Below are positions 57,851 through 64,000 of a stretch of 64,000 nucleotides of DNA, one piece after another (the stretch's first letter is position 1; each line of letters begins with the position of its first letter). The notes beneath the pieces were generated by a model. The model was not told the DNA's origin. It saw nothing but the letters and a program-made list of their open reading frames with translations, and did no database searches. The DNA lies in NCBI GenBank assembly GCA_013697245.1, contig JACCXH010000066.1:47677-111676 (forward strand), in the 5' to 3' direction. This DNA is from Bacteroidota bacterium. Lineage in GTDB: Bacteria > Bacteroidota > Bacteroidia > B-17B0 > Aurantibacillaceae. Both the position numbers and the translations under genes were made by a program.

Positions 57851-57927
57851 GGTGAAGTGATCTGTGATCTACTTCACCTGGTTTTTTTGTTAGAGTAAGA
57901 TCCTGCCCGTTTCAAAACCTTTACTCT
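57851..57927 (-). other. Two hairpins between prs and rplY
   Basis: GGTGAAGT (57851-57858) pairs perfectly with ACTTCACC (57871-57878), and AGAGTAA (57892-57898) with TTACTCT (57921-57927). The first stem has a T-run on the plus strand but not on the minus strand, so it is not a classical minus-strand terminator. A leader structure or mRNA-processing site of rplY is possible. Confidence 0.4.
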
Positions 57928-57950
57928 TCTTATTTTTATATACGGGTTAA

Positions 57951-58883
57951 TTACATTATAAAATTTCCACTTATCGATTCGTAATTGTGAACACTGCTGA
58001 TCACTTTTGCGAATAAACTTGCTACACTTATTACTTTAATTTTATCGCTTTCCTGTTTTAAAGGAATTGTATCTGTGACGATCAATTCGGTTAATTTTGA
58101 GTTTGCAATGTTCTCATAGGCTTTACCCGAAAGCACAGGATGCGTACAAATAGCTCTTACGCTTAAAGCACCGCGCTCCATCATCATATCGGCCGCTTTA
58201 CAAAGTGTTCCGCCGGTATCAACCAGGTCATCCACCAACACAATATTTCTTCCTTCTATTTCACCAATTGCAGTCATACTATCCACTACATTGGCTTTAG
58301 AACGTTGCTTGTAACAAATTACCATTTCGGCCTTTAAGAACTTGGCATAACCATTGGCGCGCTTACTTCCGCCCATATCGGGGGCAGCAATGGTAAGGTT
58401 ATCAAGGTTTAAAGATTTTATATAGGGAAGAAAAATTGTAGAAGCATAAAGGTGATCAACGGGTACATTAAAAAAGCCCTGAATTTGGTCGGCATGCAAG
58501 TCCATGGTCATAACCCTTGTGGCACCTGCAACGGCAAGCATATCGGCCACCAATTTAGCGCCAATAGCCACACGGGGCTTATCTTTACGGTCCTGACGAG
58601 CATATCCAAAATATGGGATAACAGCCACAATGTGCCTTGCACTGGCGCGTTTAGCAGCGTCAATCAACAATAGCATTTCCATTAAATTATCGGCAGGCGG
58701 CATGGTACTTTGGATTACAAAAACGCTTTGCCCGCGAATACTTTCTTCGTAAGAAGCTTGTAATTCGCCATCGCTAAAGCGGTAATGCTCTACTTTACCA
58801 AGAGGTTGGCCATAAGAAGCGGCTATTTTTGCAGCCAAAACTTCGGTGGCAATACCTGAGAATATTTTTACCTGTGATTCCAT
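57951..58883 (-). CDS. prs: Ribose-phosphate pyrophosphokinase
   Basis: 310 residues from the ATG at 58883. A longer frame begins at a TTG at 58928, but that TTG is the -33 element of the promoter, so it is rejected. FSDGELQASYEESIRGQSVF at the start, the catalytic loop YFGYARQDRKDKPR near 95-108, DLHADQIQGFF near 131 and the PRPP loop DDLVDTGGTL near 220 are all present. It makes PRPP from ribose-5-phosphate and ATP. It is followed by rplY. Confidence 0.97.
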   Translation of the reverse strand: MESQVKIFSGIATEVLAAKIAASYGQPLGKVEHYRFSDGELQASYEESIRGQSVFVIQSTMPPADNLMEMLLLIDAAKRASARHIVAVIPYFGYARQDRKDKPRVAIGAKLVADMLAVAGATRVMTMDLHADQIQGFFNVPVDHLYASTIFLPYIKSLNLDNLTIAAPDMGGSKRANGYAKFLKAEMVICYKQRSKANVVDSMTAIGEIEGRNIVLVDDLVDTGGTLCKAADMMMERGALSVRAICTHPVLSGKAYENIANSKLTELIVTDTIPLKQESDKIKVISVASLFAKVISSVHNYESISGNFIM

Positions 58884-58897
58884 TTTTTTACGGAGGG

Positions 58898-58928
58898 CAA
58901 ATATAGGTAATTTTACGGATTTTGGCAA
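58898..58928 (-). promoter_or_regulatory. Promoter of prs
   Basis: On the minus strand: TTG (58928-58926), 20 nt spacer, TATATTTG (58905-58898), 14 nt before the ATG at 58883. It is a full consensus match. Confidence 0.75.
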
Positions 58929-59014
58929 TAAATAGCCTAAAAAAGAAGGCTTTTGGTAATGACCGGCTTTTTATAGTCCCGGCTGCCCAAATATTGAAAA
59001 ACTCATTCTCAATT

Positions 59015-59437
59015 TTATTGGATATTTTCCTTCACAAAGACGTGACAATAATCCTTTATCATTTCCCTAACTCTTCTAAACTCTTGCTCTATTTCTTCAT
59101 CAGATCCTTTTAGTTTGGATGGGTCAGGAAAGTTGTGATGAAATTTTATAGCCTTAGTAGGGAAATACGGACAGTTTTCTTTTGCATGATCGCAAACGGT
59201 AATTACAAAATCGAAATCGATATCCTTATACTCATTTACATTATTAGAAGTATGACTCGAAATATTAAGGCCGTCTTCCTTCATAATGTCAATTGCTTTA
59301 GGATTTACACCATGCGTTTCAATTCCTGCGCTGTAAACTTTTGCTTTGTTTCCGGCAAAGTGTCTTAAATATCCTTCAGCTATTTGGCTGCGACAACTAT
59401 TTCCGGTGCACAATACCAATATTGTTTTCTGTTCCAT
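59015..59437 (-). CDS. arsC: Thioredoxin-coupled arsenate reductase (LMW-PTP type)
   Basis: 140 residues. LVLCTGNSCRSQIAEGYL carries the CX5R P-loop, and TVCDHAKENCPYFP supplies the two resolving cysteines, as in the S. aureus pI258 family. It reduces arsenate to arsenite using thioredoxin. It is the last gene of the ars operon; its ATG is 3 nt after a 41-residue small ORF. No efflux pump follows in this window. Confidence 0.95.
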   Translation of the reverse strand: MEQKTILVLCTGNSCRSQIAEGYLRHFAGNKAKVYSAGIETHGVNPKAIDIMKEDGLNISSHTSNNVNEYKDIDFDFVITVCDHAKENCPYFPTKAIKFHHNFPDPSKLKGSDEEIEQEFRRVREMIKDYCHVFVKENIQ

Positions 59438-59440
59438 TTT

Positions 59441-59566
59441 TTAAACGAAAAGCCAGATTATATTAATAGCACAGAATTTTGGATCAAAACCAAAGATCAT
59501 TTGCAATATAACCACCGATGAAGTTATCACCAGTGGTTTTTTGTACTTTATTAAAAACTCTTTCAT
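59441..59566 (-). CDS. 41-residue hydrophobic small ORF between arsI and arsC
   Basis: The ATG overlaps the arsI stop (TAATG on the minus strand) and the stop is 3 nt before the arsC ATG. The product starts MKEFLIKYKKPLVITSS, has a hydrophobic stretch VVILQMIFGF and a second AINIIWLFV near the end, with one Cys. The perfect fit between two genes of one operon and the amphipathic-membrane composition argue for translation. I do not recognise a family. It could be a membrane microprotein or a passive coupling leader. Confidence 0.5.
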   Translation of the reverse strand: MKEFLIKYKKPLVITSSVVILQMIFGFDPKFCAINIIWLFV

Positions 59567-60099
59567 TAGCAACAAGCAGTTTTTTTAGTTGTACCATTTT
59601 CTAAAATGGAAGTCTGCACATTGGCATTGCATCCGCACTCCTCTTTTGTTTCTTCGGCTGAAACTGTGCAGCACGCAGTTGATTCTGCCATTTCGTAGCG
59701 AGGATCGTTAAACTCTGCGTCTTCATGGAAATAATATACTTCCCATTGAATACCATCCGGATCGTTTGCCCAAAATTTGTCTTGTTTCGCATAACAGCAA
59801 TTTGTTCCTACTTCTTCTTTCGCAACAAGATTGTTTTGTTTTGCTATGGTTAAACGTTTATTTAATTCCTCAACTGTTTCAACCTGAAAACCTAAGTGTC
59901 CAAAATTTTGTTGTACACGCTCTTTGTTTTCTACGAATGAAATAATAAGTGACGGATTCTCTAACACATACTTTGCATAATTCGGTTTTACCTTAGTTGG
60001 TGCATGGCCGAAGAAAGTGGTATAGAAGTTTACTGTTTTTTGAATGTCGCTAACATATAAGCTAACGTGCATTCTTGGAAACGGATTTGTTTTACTCAT
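59566..60099 (-). CDS. arsI: ArsI/CadI-family carbon-arsenic lyase (VOC fold)
   Basis: 177 residues. Glyoxalase-type metal ligands are His in MHVSLYVSD, His in FGHLGFQV and Glu in QWEVYYF. The vicinal pair in TNCCYAKQDKFW is the trivalent-organoarsenical binding site of ArsI. The C-terminal 45 residues are Cys-rich (ACC, CGCN, ACC) and could hold metal. ArsI splits methylarsonous acid and aromatic arsenicals with O2. A CadI-like role in cadmium defence is the alternative. Confidence 0.88.
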   Translation of the reverse strand: MSKTNPFPRMHVSLYVSDIQKTVNFYTTFFGHAPTKVKPNYAKYVLENPSLIISFVENKERVQQNFGHLGFQVETVEELNKRLTIAKQNNLVAKEEVGTNCCYAKQDKFWANDPDGIQWEVYYFHEDAEFNDPRYEMAESTACCTVSAEETKEECGCNANVQTSILENGTTKKTACC

Positions 60100-60125
60100 G
60101 GTTTTTAGTTTTTAAATTTTTAATA

Positions 60126-60141
60126 ATCGTAATTTACCGAT
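60126..60141 (-). promoter_or_regulatory. Second ArsR-operator-like site upstream of arsI
   Basis: The plus strand reads ATCGTAATTTACCGAT: the same ATCG-N8-CGAT frame as the arsR operator, with 13 of 16 bases identical to one strand of it. It lies about 27 nt before the arsI ATG. Confidence 0.45.
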
Positions 60142-60159
60142 AATAGAAATCAAATTTTT

Positions 60160-60489
60160 TTAACAGCAGCTTTTACCTTTCTGATACGAATCGAAAAGTG
60201 TATTCAAATACGTTTTTGCATTTTCCCATTCTTTTTCGTCGATACAATAACAAACTTTTGCGCCCTCTATCTCACCCTTAATAAGTCCCAATTCCTTTAG
60301 TTCTTTTAAATGTTGGGATACGGTACTTTGTGATAAAGGAAGTTCTTCTACTATATCGCCGCAGATACAAGCTTGTTTTTTAATTAATACCTGAAGGATG
60401 GCAATACGGGCCGGATGTGCCAGCGCTTTAGCATAAGCGGCAATTTTGTTATCCTTAATAGTAAACTCTTCTGTTTTGGTAAGTCCCAT
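60160..60489 (-). CDS. arsR: ArsR/SmtB-family metalloregulator
   Basis: 109 residues, one winged-helix domain. The ACICGD motif near residue 40 places two cysteines at the DNA-binding helix alpha3, the As(III) site of the ArsR type, and LSQSTVSQHLKELKELGLI is the recognition helix. Further cysteines (CYC near 83, CC at the end) could add ligands. It should repress the operon and release DNA on binding arsenite. It is the first gene of arsR-arsI-small ORF-arsC. Confidence 0.93.
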   Translation of the reverse strand: MGLTKTEEFTIKDNKIAAYAKALAHPARIAILQVLIKKQACICGDIVEELPLSQSTVSQHLKELKELGLIKGEIEGAKVCYCIDEKEWENAKTYLNTLFDSYQKGKSCC

Positions 60490-60505
60490 TTGAAATTCTA
60501 ATTAT

Positions 60506-60539
60506 ATCGCAATATTACGATAAATTTAAATGCTGACAA
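60506..60539 (-). promoter_or_regulatory. ars operon promoter and operator
   Basis: Minus strand: TTG (60539-60537), 19 nt spacer, TAATATTG (60517-60510). The -7 box lies inside the palindrome ATCGTAATATTGCGAT (60521-60506; one mismatched pair). A bound ArsR dimer would cover the -7 box directly. Confidence 0.7.
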
Positions 60540-60635
60540 TAAAAATTAGGCTAAAAATATGTAATTGCCTGTTTTTAAATGCAATTATTTTTAAAAGGCG
60601 ACGTAAAAGAGGATATCGTTTCGTTATCTTTAAAA

Positions 60636-61022
60636 CTAGCGTTTAAAAAACGGTGCTAGTGTAAAATAGGCGAATGCCGGAAAAAAATGCATGGGAATTG
60701 CTAAACCTATAAACAACTCAGGAGATTCGATATCTAAAGGCAACCTAAACCCTAATACACCCAATACACTTGCAAAACTTAAAATAGCAACTACAACATT
60801 ATATACACCAAATAATTTTTCACCTTTCCATTTAAACAGCAACAACTGCCCAATTGCAATAAGTATACAACCAAATATGCTCGCTCCAATGATTGAATTT
60901 GAGTTTAGCACTTTACTAAAATCAACATACAATGCCGTTGAGTATATAACGCCATAAATAATTGAAGCTATGCTGGAAAGTATAGCAGCTAGGATGCCGT
61001 GTAATAAAAATGTCTTCCACAT
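60636..61022 (-). CDS. Four-helix membrane protein, unknown function
   Basis: 128 residues with four hydrophobic helices (about 5-26, 44-63, 72-91, 101-123). MWKTFLLHGILAAILSSIAS starts it and FPAFAYFTLAPFFKR ends it. It resembles DUF6069-like small membrane proteins. It begins 8 nt after the YceI gene, so the two form an operon. The function is unknown. Confidence 0.65.
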   Translation of the reverse strand: MWKTFLLHGILAAILSSIASIIYGVIYSTALYVDFSKVLNSNSIIGASIFGCILIAIGQLLLFKWKGEKLFGVYNVVVAILSFASVLGVLGFRLPLDIESPELFIGLAIPMHFFPAFAYFTLAPFFKR

Positions 61023-61030
61023 ACCAATAA

Positions 61031-61546
61031 TTATTTAGTAACAGGGATATTTAATTCGATGGTTATTTCATCAGGGGTTCCATTTCTTGTGACACCATAT
61101 TCCTTTGGTGCAATTGCAAACTTTCCATTAAATGTGTCATTTGCAAAGGTAAAAGGAAACTTAATTTCTTTTGTTACACCCCTTAAAGTAAGCTTGCCGG
61201 TTGCTAAAAAACCATTTGCCATTTTGGTTATTTCACTTGATTCAAAATTAATTGTCGGAAATTTTTCTGTATTTAAACCATCTTCGCTTTTAGCATGTTT
61301 ATTCATAATACCGCTCCCCGTATTTGCAGTTGTTGCGTCAATTGAGGCTAAGATTTTAGATTTACCCGGGTCTTTTTCATTGAAATTAATTTCAGCTTTC
61401 AATCCTTTAAAAATCCCATCTACTTTCTTTCCGGTAAATTTCACAGTATAACCCTCTTTTACTTTCCAATTAACAGATTGAATAAATGTAAATGCCGAAG
61501 CAAATAAGATAGTTGCTAATGCTAAAGTTAATTTAATGTTTTTCAT
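61031..61546 (-). CDS. YceI-family periplasmic lipid-binding protein
   Basis: 171 residues from the ATG at 61546; a longer frame would add ten residues without improving the signal. A signal peptide (about 1-21) is followed by the YceI lipocalin-like barrel: YTVKFTGKKVDGIFKGLKAE, MNKHAKSEDGLNTEKFP and KLTLRGVTKEIKFPF. Homologues bind isoprenoid chains. The gene leads an operon with the four-helix membrane protein. Confidence 0.9.
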   Translation of the reverse strand: MKNIKLTLALATILFASAFTFIQSVNWKVKEGYTVKFTGKKVDGIFKGLKAEINFNEKDPGKSKILASIDATTANTGSGIMNKHAKSEDGLNTEKFPTINFESSEITKMANGFLATGKLTLRGVTKEIKFPFTFANDTFNGKFAIAPKEYGVTRNGTPDEITIELNIPVTK

Positions 61547-61776
61547 AGTTATTATTTTATTTGGTTTAATAAACAAATGTGACTATAAAAATACTGCTTT
61601 GAATTGATGTATGGTAAGAAATAAATTATTTCTTCTTTGCTGCCAAAGACGGTAAATATTAGCTTTTTATAACTATTGCAGTTTATGCCATTAAGAAATA
61701 GGATTATTGAAAATTATTAATGAATTAGAATGGCTTAGAATTCTGATGACCTCGCAAAGCCTGAATTATTTCTTTT

Positions 61777-62952
61777 ATGCCAACAGAGAAGCAAACCAAA
61801 ATTGGTACATTTGTAACAATGAAGTTAAGCAAACTGTATACTGATTTCACAAATAGTGAGAAAACTTCCGGCATTATTTTACTGTTATGCACTTTATTAT
61901 CGTTGGCTCTGAGTAATTCAGCAATTAGTCAAAACTACCATCATTTATTTCATATTGAAATAGCGTATAAACCTGTAGAATTTTGGGTAAATGATGGTCT
62001 TATGACCATTTTTTTCCTTTTGGTTGGCCTTGAAATTGAACGGGAAGTATACATTGGTGAACTTTCGGATGTACGAAAATCTTTGCTTCCTCTGCTAGCA
62101 GCTATTGGGGGCATGATAGTTCCTGCTTTCATTCATTTTGGATTAAATTTCGGCACAAGCACACAAAACGGCTTTGGAATTCCGATGGCTACAGATATTG
62201 CTTTTTCTTTGGCTATTCTTTCCTTGCTTGGTAAAAGAGTTCCTGCATCTTTAAAAGTATTTCTAACCGCTTTGGCAATCATTGATGATTTAGGGGCGAT
62301 AGTCGTTATTGCCATCTTTTATTCTAAAGGGTTTTCTGTTCTTTATTTTTCATTTGCCATGGGGCTGTTTGTGCTTATGCTTATCTTAAACCGCCTTAAA
62401 ATATATCGCATTTGGTTGTACCTCTTAATTGGAATGGTCATGTGGTATTGCATGTATCGATCAGGGGTTCATGCAACGCTAACGGGCATACTACTTGCAT
62501 TTGCAATTCCATTCGGAAAAGGTGGTGAGACCTCGGTTTCATACCGCCTGCAACATAAATTACATTTACCGGTTGCATTTATTATACTTCCTTTATTTGC
62601 TTTGGTAAATACCGCTATAATCATTCCTTCAGGGATTTTAAATGATCTTACTGCTTCAAATAGCTGCGGAATTATTTATGGTTTGTTGGTAGGAAAACCT
62701 TTAGGTATATTTCTTTTTTCATTTATTGGAATTTCCATTGGGTGGTGTGTCCTTCCTGAAGGTGTAAAAAAAAGGCATCTCTTGTTTACCGGTCTAATTG
62801 CCGGAGTTGGTTTTACAATGTCCATCTTCATTACCTTATTAGCTTTTGACGACCAGGAAATCATTACTGCATCCAAAGTAGCAATTATTATTGGTTCAAT
62901 CTTTTCTGCAATATTAGGTTACCTGGGATTACGATTTAGCTTGAAATCATAA
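61777..62952 (+). CDS. nhaA: Na+/H+ antiporter NhaA
   Basis: 391 residues with about twelve membrane helices. The key residues are present: Asp in MATDIAFSLAIL and the Asp pair in ALAIIDDLGAIVVIAIFY. It exchanges Na+ (or Li+) for two protons and serves in salt and alkaline tolerance. The N-terminal 30 residues are polar, so a shorter start at the Met of VTMKLSKLYTDF is possible. Confidence 0.96.
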   Translation: MPTEKQTKIGTFVTMKLSKLYTDFTNSEKTSGIILLLCTLLSLALSNSAISQNYHHLFHIEIAYKPVEFWVNDGLMTIFFLLVGLEIEREVYIGELSDVRKSLLPLLAAIGGMIVPAFIHFGLNFGTSTQNGFGIPMATDIAFSLAILSLLGKRVPASLKVFLTALAIIDDLGAIVVIAIFYSKGFSVLYFSFAMGLFVLMLILNRLKIYRIWLYLLIGMVMWYCMYRSGVHATLTGILLAFAIPFGKGGETSVSYRLQHKLHLPVAFIILPLFALVNTAIIIPSGILNDLTASNSCGIIYGLLVGKPLGIFLFSFIGISIGWCVLPEGVKKRHLLFTGLIAGVGFTMSIFITLLAFDDQEIITASKVAIIIGSIFSAILGYLGLRFSLKS

Positions 62953-63040
62953 ATTGTAACCAAAAAAAACCTTAATTTTTTATTTGTACTTCATCTATTC
63001 ATCTACTAAAAAAGAGAGACGCACTTTTAGTTATTAGTTA

Positions 63041-63430
63041 CTAATTTATATAAATCAAATAAATATAAATTAAACTCATTATGCTAAACAATGACAATAG
63101 GCCTATTAATGGGGCAGGTTTCCATCGTTTGCTTTTATATTGAACTACATTTAAAATAATTACCAATACGAATGATGCAATTCTTACTATTGAAATTTCT
63201 TTCAATGTTTCAAGGTCAGATATATTTCGTCCAATAACAATTAGTAATAAAGCAGATGCTATAAACATGGATGCTAACAATCTTCTTGTTTGTGAAAAGG
63301 GCAATAAATCATTTTCATGAACAGGTTTTGAAAGCCCCGGCTGTGGACTAGGTGTTATGAGCACAATGAGCCCAATTATCAAAAAAGCATAACCGTCAAA
63401 TTGAATGTATGAATTAAAAAAATTGTTCAT
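63041..63430 (-). CDS. Small membrane protein, unknown function
   Basis: 129 residues with four hydrophobic helices (about 12-29, 47-66, 77-96, 108-126) and the polar loop PSPQPGLSKPVHENDLLPF. It is not recognised. It is convergent with nhaA and divergent from the sigma factor gene, and has no obvious partner. Confidence 0.6.
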   Translation of the reverse strand: MNNFFNSYIQFDGYAFLIIGLIVLITPSPQPGLSKPVHENDLLPFSQTRRLLASMFIASALLLIVIGRNISDLETLKEISIVRIASFVLVIILNVVQYKSKRWKPAPLIGLLSLFSIMSLIYIYLIYIN

Positions 63431-63550
63431 TTTGTAGTTGTTTTAAAGTTTATTTTGTAAGCTTATATGAAAATCGACTATTTAAATTTGATTAAATATA
63501 TAATTAATTATTTATGTACTCAAAATGACAAAAATATGTTAAATCTTAAA

Positions 63551-63558
63551 TATCTTTG
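63551..63558 (+). promoter_or_regulatory. -7 box upstream of the sigma factor gene
   Basis: TATCTTTG, perfect TAnnTTTG, 72 nt before the ATG at 63631. The -33 region is weak. Confidence 0.4.
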
Positions 63559-63630
63559 ATTTTTTTGGGTGATTTTTTTAGGAGCATGGGTATTAACTAA
63601 ATATATCTAAACTAAATTTAACTCTATAAA

Positions 63631-63966
63631 ATGAATATCAAACAACCATCCGACCAAGAAACATATTTAGGCTTAAAATCCAAGGATAATAAAGCTTATG
63701 AAATATTATATAAGTTTTATTATCCATCCGTAAGAAATTTCATTACTAAAAACAATGGTAGTGAAGATGATGCCAAAGATGTTTTTCAGGAAACGATTTT
63801 GGTGTTGTTGGAAAAAGTACCAAAAAATGATTTTAATTTAACCTCATCTTTAAAAACCTACATATTTGCTATTAGTTGGATATTCTCATCTAATATAGGC
63901 CACCCATTCTCATTTATATTAGGCCAGTCATTCTCATCCAAAATAGGCCAGTCGTTCTCATTTTAA
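63631..63966 (+). pseudogene. ECF sigma factor, truncated at codon 82 by an insertion
   Basis: The first 82 codons encode sigma-70 region 2: LKSKDNKAYEILYKFYYPSV, then NNGSEDDAKDVFQETILVLL and SSLKTYIFAIS. From base 63877 the frame runs into repeat DNA and ends at 63966 with a nonsense tail FSSNIGHP-FSFILGQS-FSSKIGQS. Region 4, needed for -35 binding, is lost or lies beyond the window. The break falls at the exact place where a normal ECF factor would read RNLW. The gene is therefore read as disrupted. Confidence 0.75.
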
Positions 63967-64000
63967 TTAGGCCACTTTTTTGGGTTGTTTTGTAAAGCAA
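63877..64000 (+). mobile_element. Left end of an IS21-like insertion sequence (partial)
   Basis: From TGGATATTC at 63877 the sequence is unrelated to the sigma gene. It contains four imperfect 24-bp tandem units starting at 63882, 63906, 63930 and 63954, each ATTCTCAT-N7/8-TAGGCCA-like. Serial terminal repeats after a 5' TG are typical of IS21-family ends, where they bind the IstA transposase. The transposase gene would lie beyond 64000. The family assignment is inference. Confidence 0.55.
63882..63977 (+). repeat. Four 24-bp tandem repeats
   Basis: Units 63882-63905, 63906-63929, 63930-63953 and 63954-63977. The conserved parts are TTCTCAT at the start and TAGGCCA near the end; the middle varies. 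Confidence 0.85.

Noticed and set aside
57851..57878. Hairpin plus T-run as a terminator of prs
   Set aside because: The T-run is on the plus strand, while prs and rplY are on the minus strand.
58884..58928. 15-residue N-terminal extension of prs
   Set aside because: The TTG at 58928 is the -33 promoter element and the -7 box lies in the extension; the family starts at the Met at 58883.
63882..63977. CRISPR array at the right edge
   Set aside because: The 24-bp units are adjacent without spacers; they are plain tandem repeats of a mobile-element end.

Overview
The window is a 64 kb piece of a Bacteroidota chromosome. Evidence for this is four secreted proteins with type IX secretion (Por) C-terminal sorting domains, the gliding genes gldF and gldG, an L25/CTC ribosomal protein, several DUF-type families typical of the phylum, low GC, A-rich start regions without Shine-Dalgarno sequences, and promoters of the form TTG-N19/20-TAnnTTTG. 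The genus cannot be named from this sequence.

Layout. 1-3 kb: a 5'-truncated ABCG-type transporter with TerB-like and FHA-like N-terminal regions. 3-7.8 kb (minus): PP-loop ATPase, lipoprotein, uvrA, TlpA-like thioredoxin. 7.9-12.3 kb (plus): mtgA, serine hydrolase, gldF, gldG. 12.4-14.9 kb (minus): LuxR-type regulator, ribonuclease Z, T9SS protein. 15-20.6 kb (plus): ndk, a 1329-residue T9SS protein, murQ. 20.7-24.8 kb: alpha/beta hydrolase, dnaG, a uracil-DNA-glycosylase-like protein. 24.9-29.4 kb (minus): secreted M14 carboxypeptidase and S9A prolyl oligopeptidase. 29.4-31.9 kb (plus): glucosaminidase and fumC. 32.4-38 kb (minus): multi-PAS histidine kinase with its receiver protein, and an AsmA-like protein. 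38.4-43.6 kb: trxA group, repeat-rich T9SS protein, cobalamin-binding-like protein, EamA transporter, YicC. 43.7-57 kb: formiminotransferase-cyclodeaminase, tsaD, a giant TamB, a Kef-type antiporter and small envelope proteins. 57-59 kb (minus): L25 and prs. 59-60.5 kb (minus): an arsenic operon, arsR-arsI-small ORF-arsC. 60.6-63.4 kb: YceI protein, small membrane proteins, nhaA. 63.6-64 kb: an ECF sigma factor gene cut at codon 82 by what looks like the end of an insertion sequence.

Most of the window is core genome: envelope building, DNA repair and replication, and secretion or gliding. The accessory signals are the ars operon, the interrupted sigma gene, the UDG-like gene, and families of palindromic repeats that fill four of the roughly 100-bp gaps between convergent genes. 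I did not find a clearly new multi-gene system. The best leads are an unannotated 41-residue hydrophobic ORF translationally linked to arsI and arsC; a set of at least eight genes whose -7 promoter box lies only 5-9 nt before the start codon, implying leaderless or nearly leaderless mRNAs and including TTG starts; and the insertion at the right edge. No rRNA, tRNA or CRISPR array was seen.
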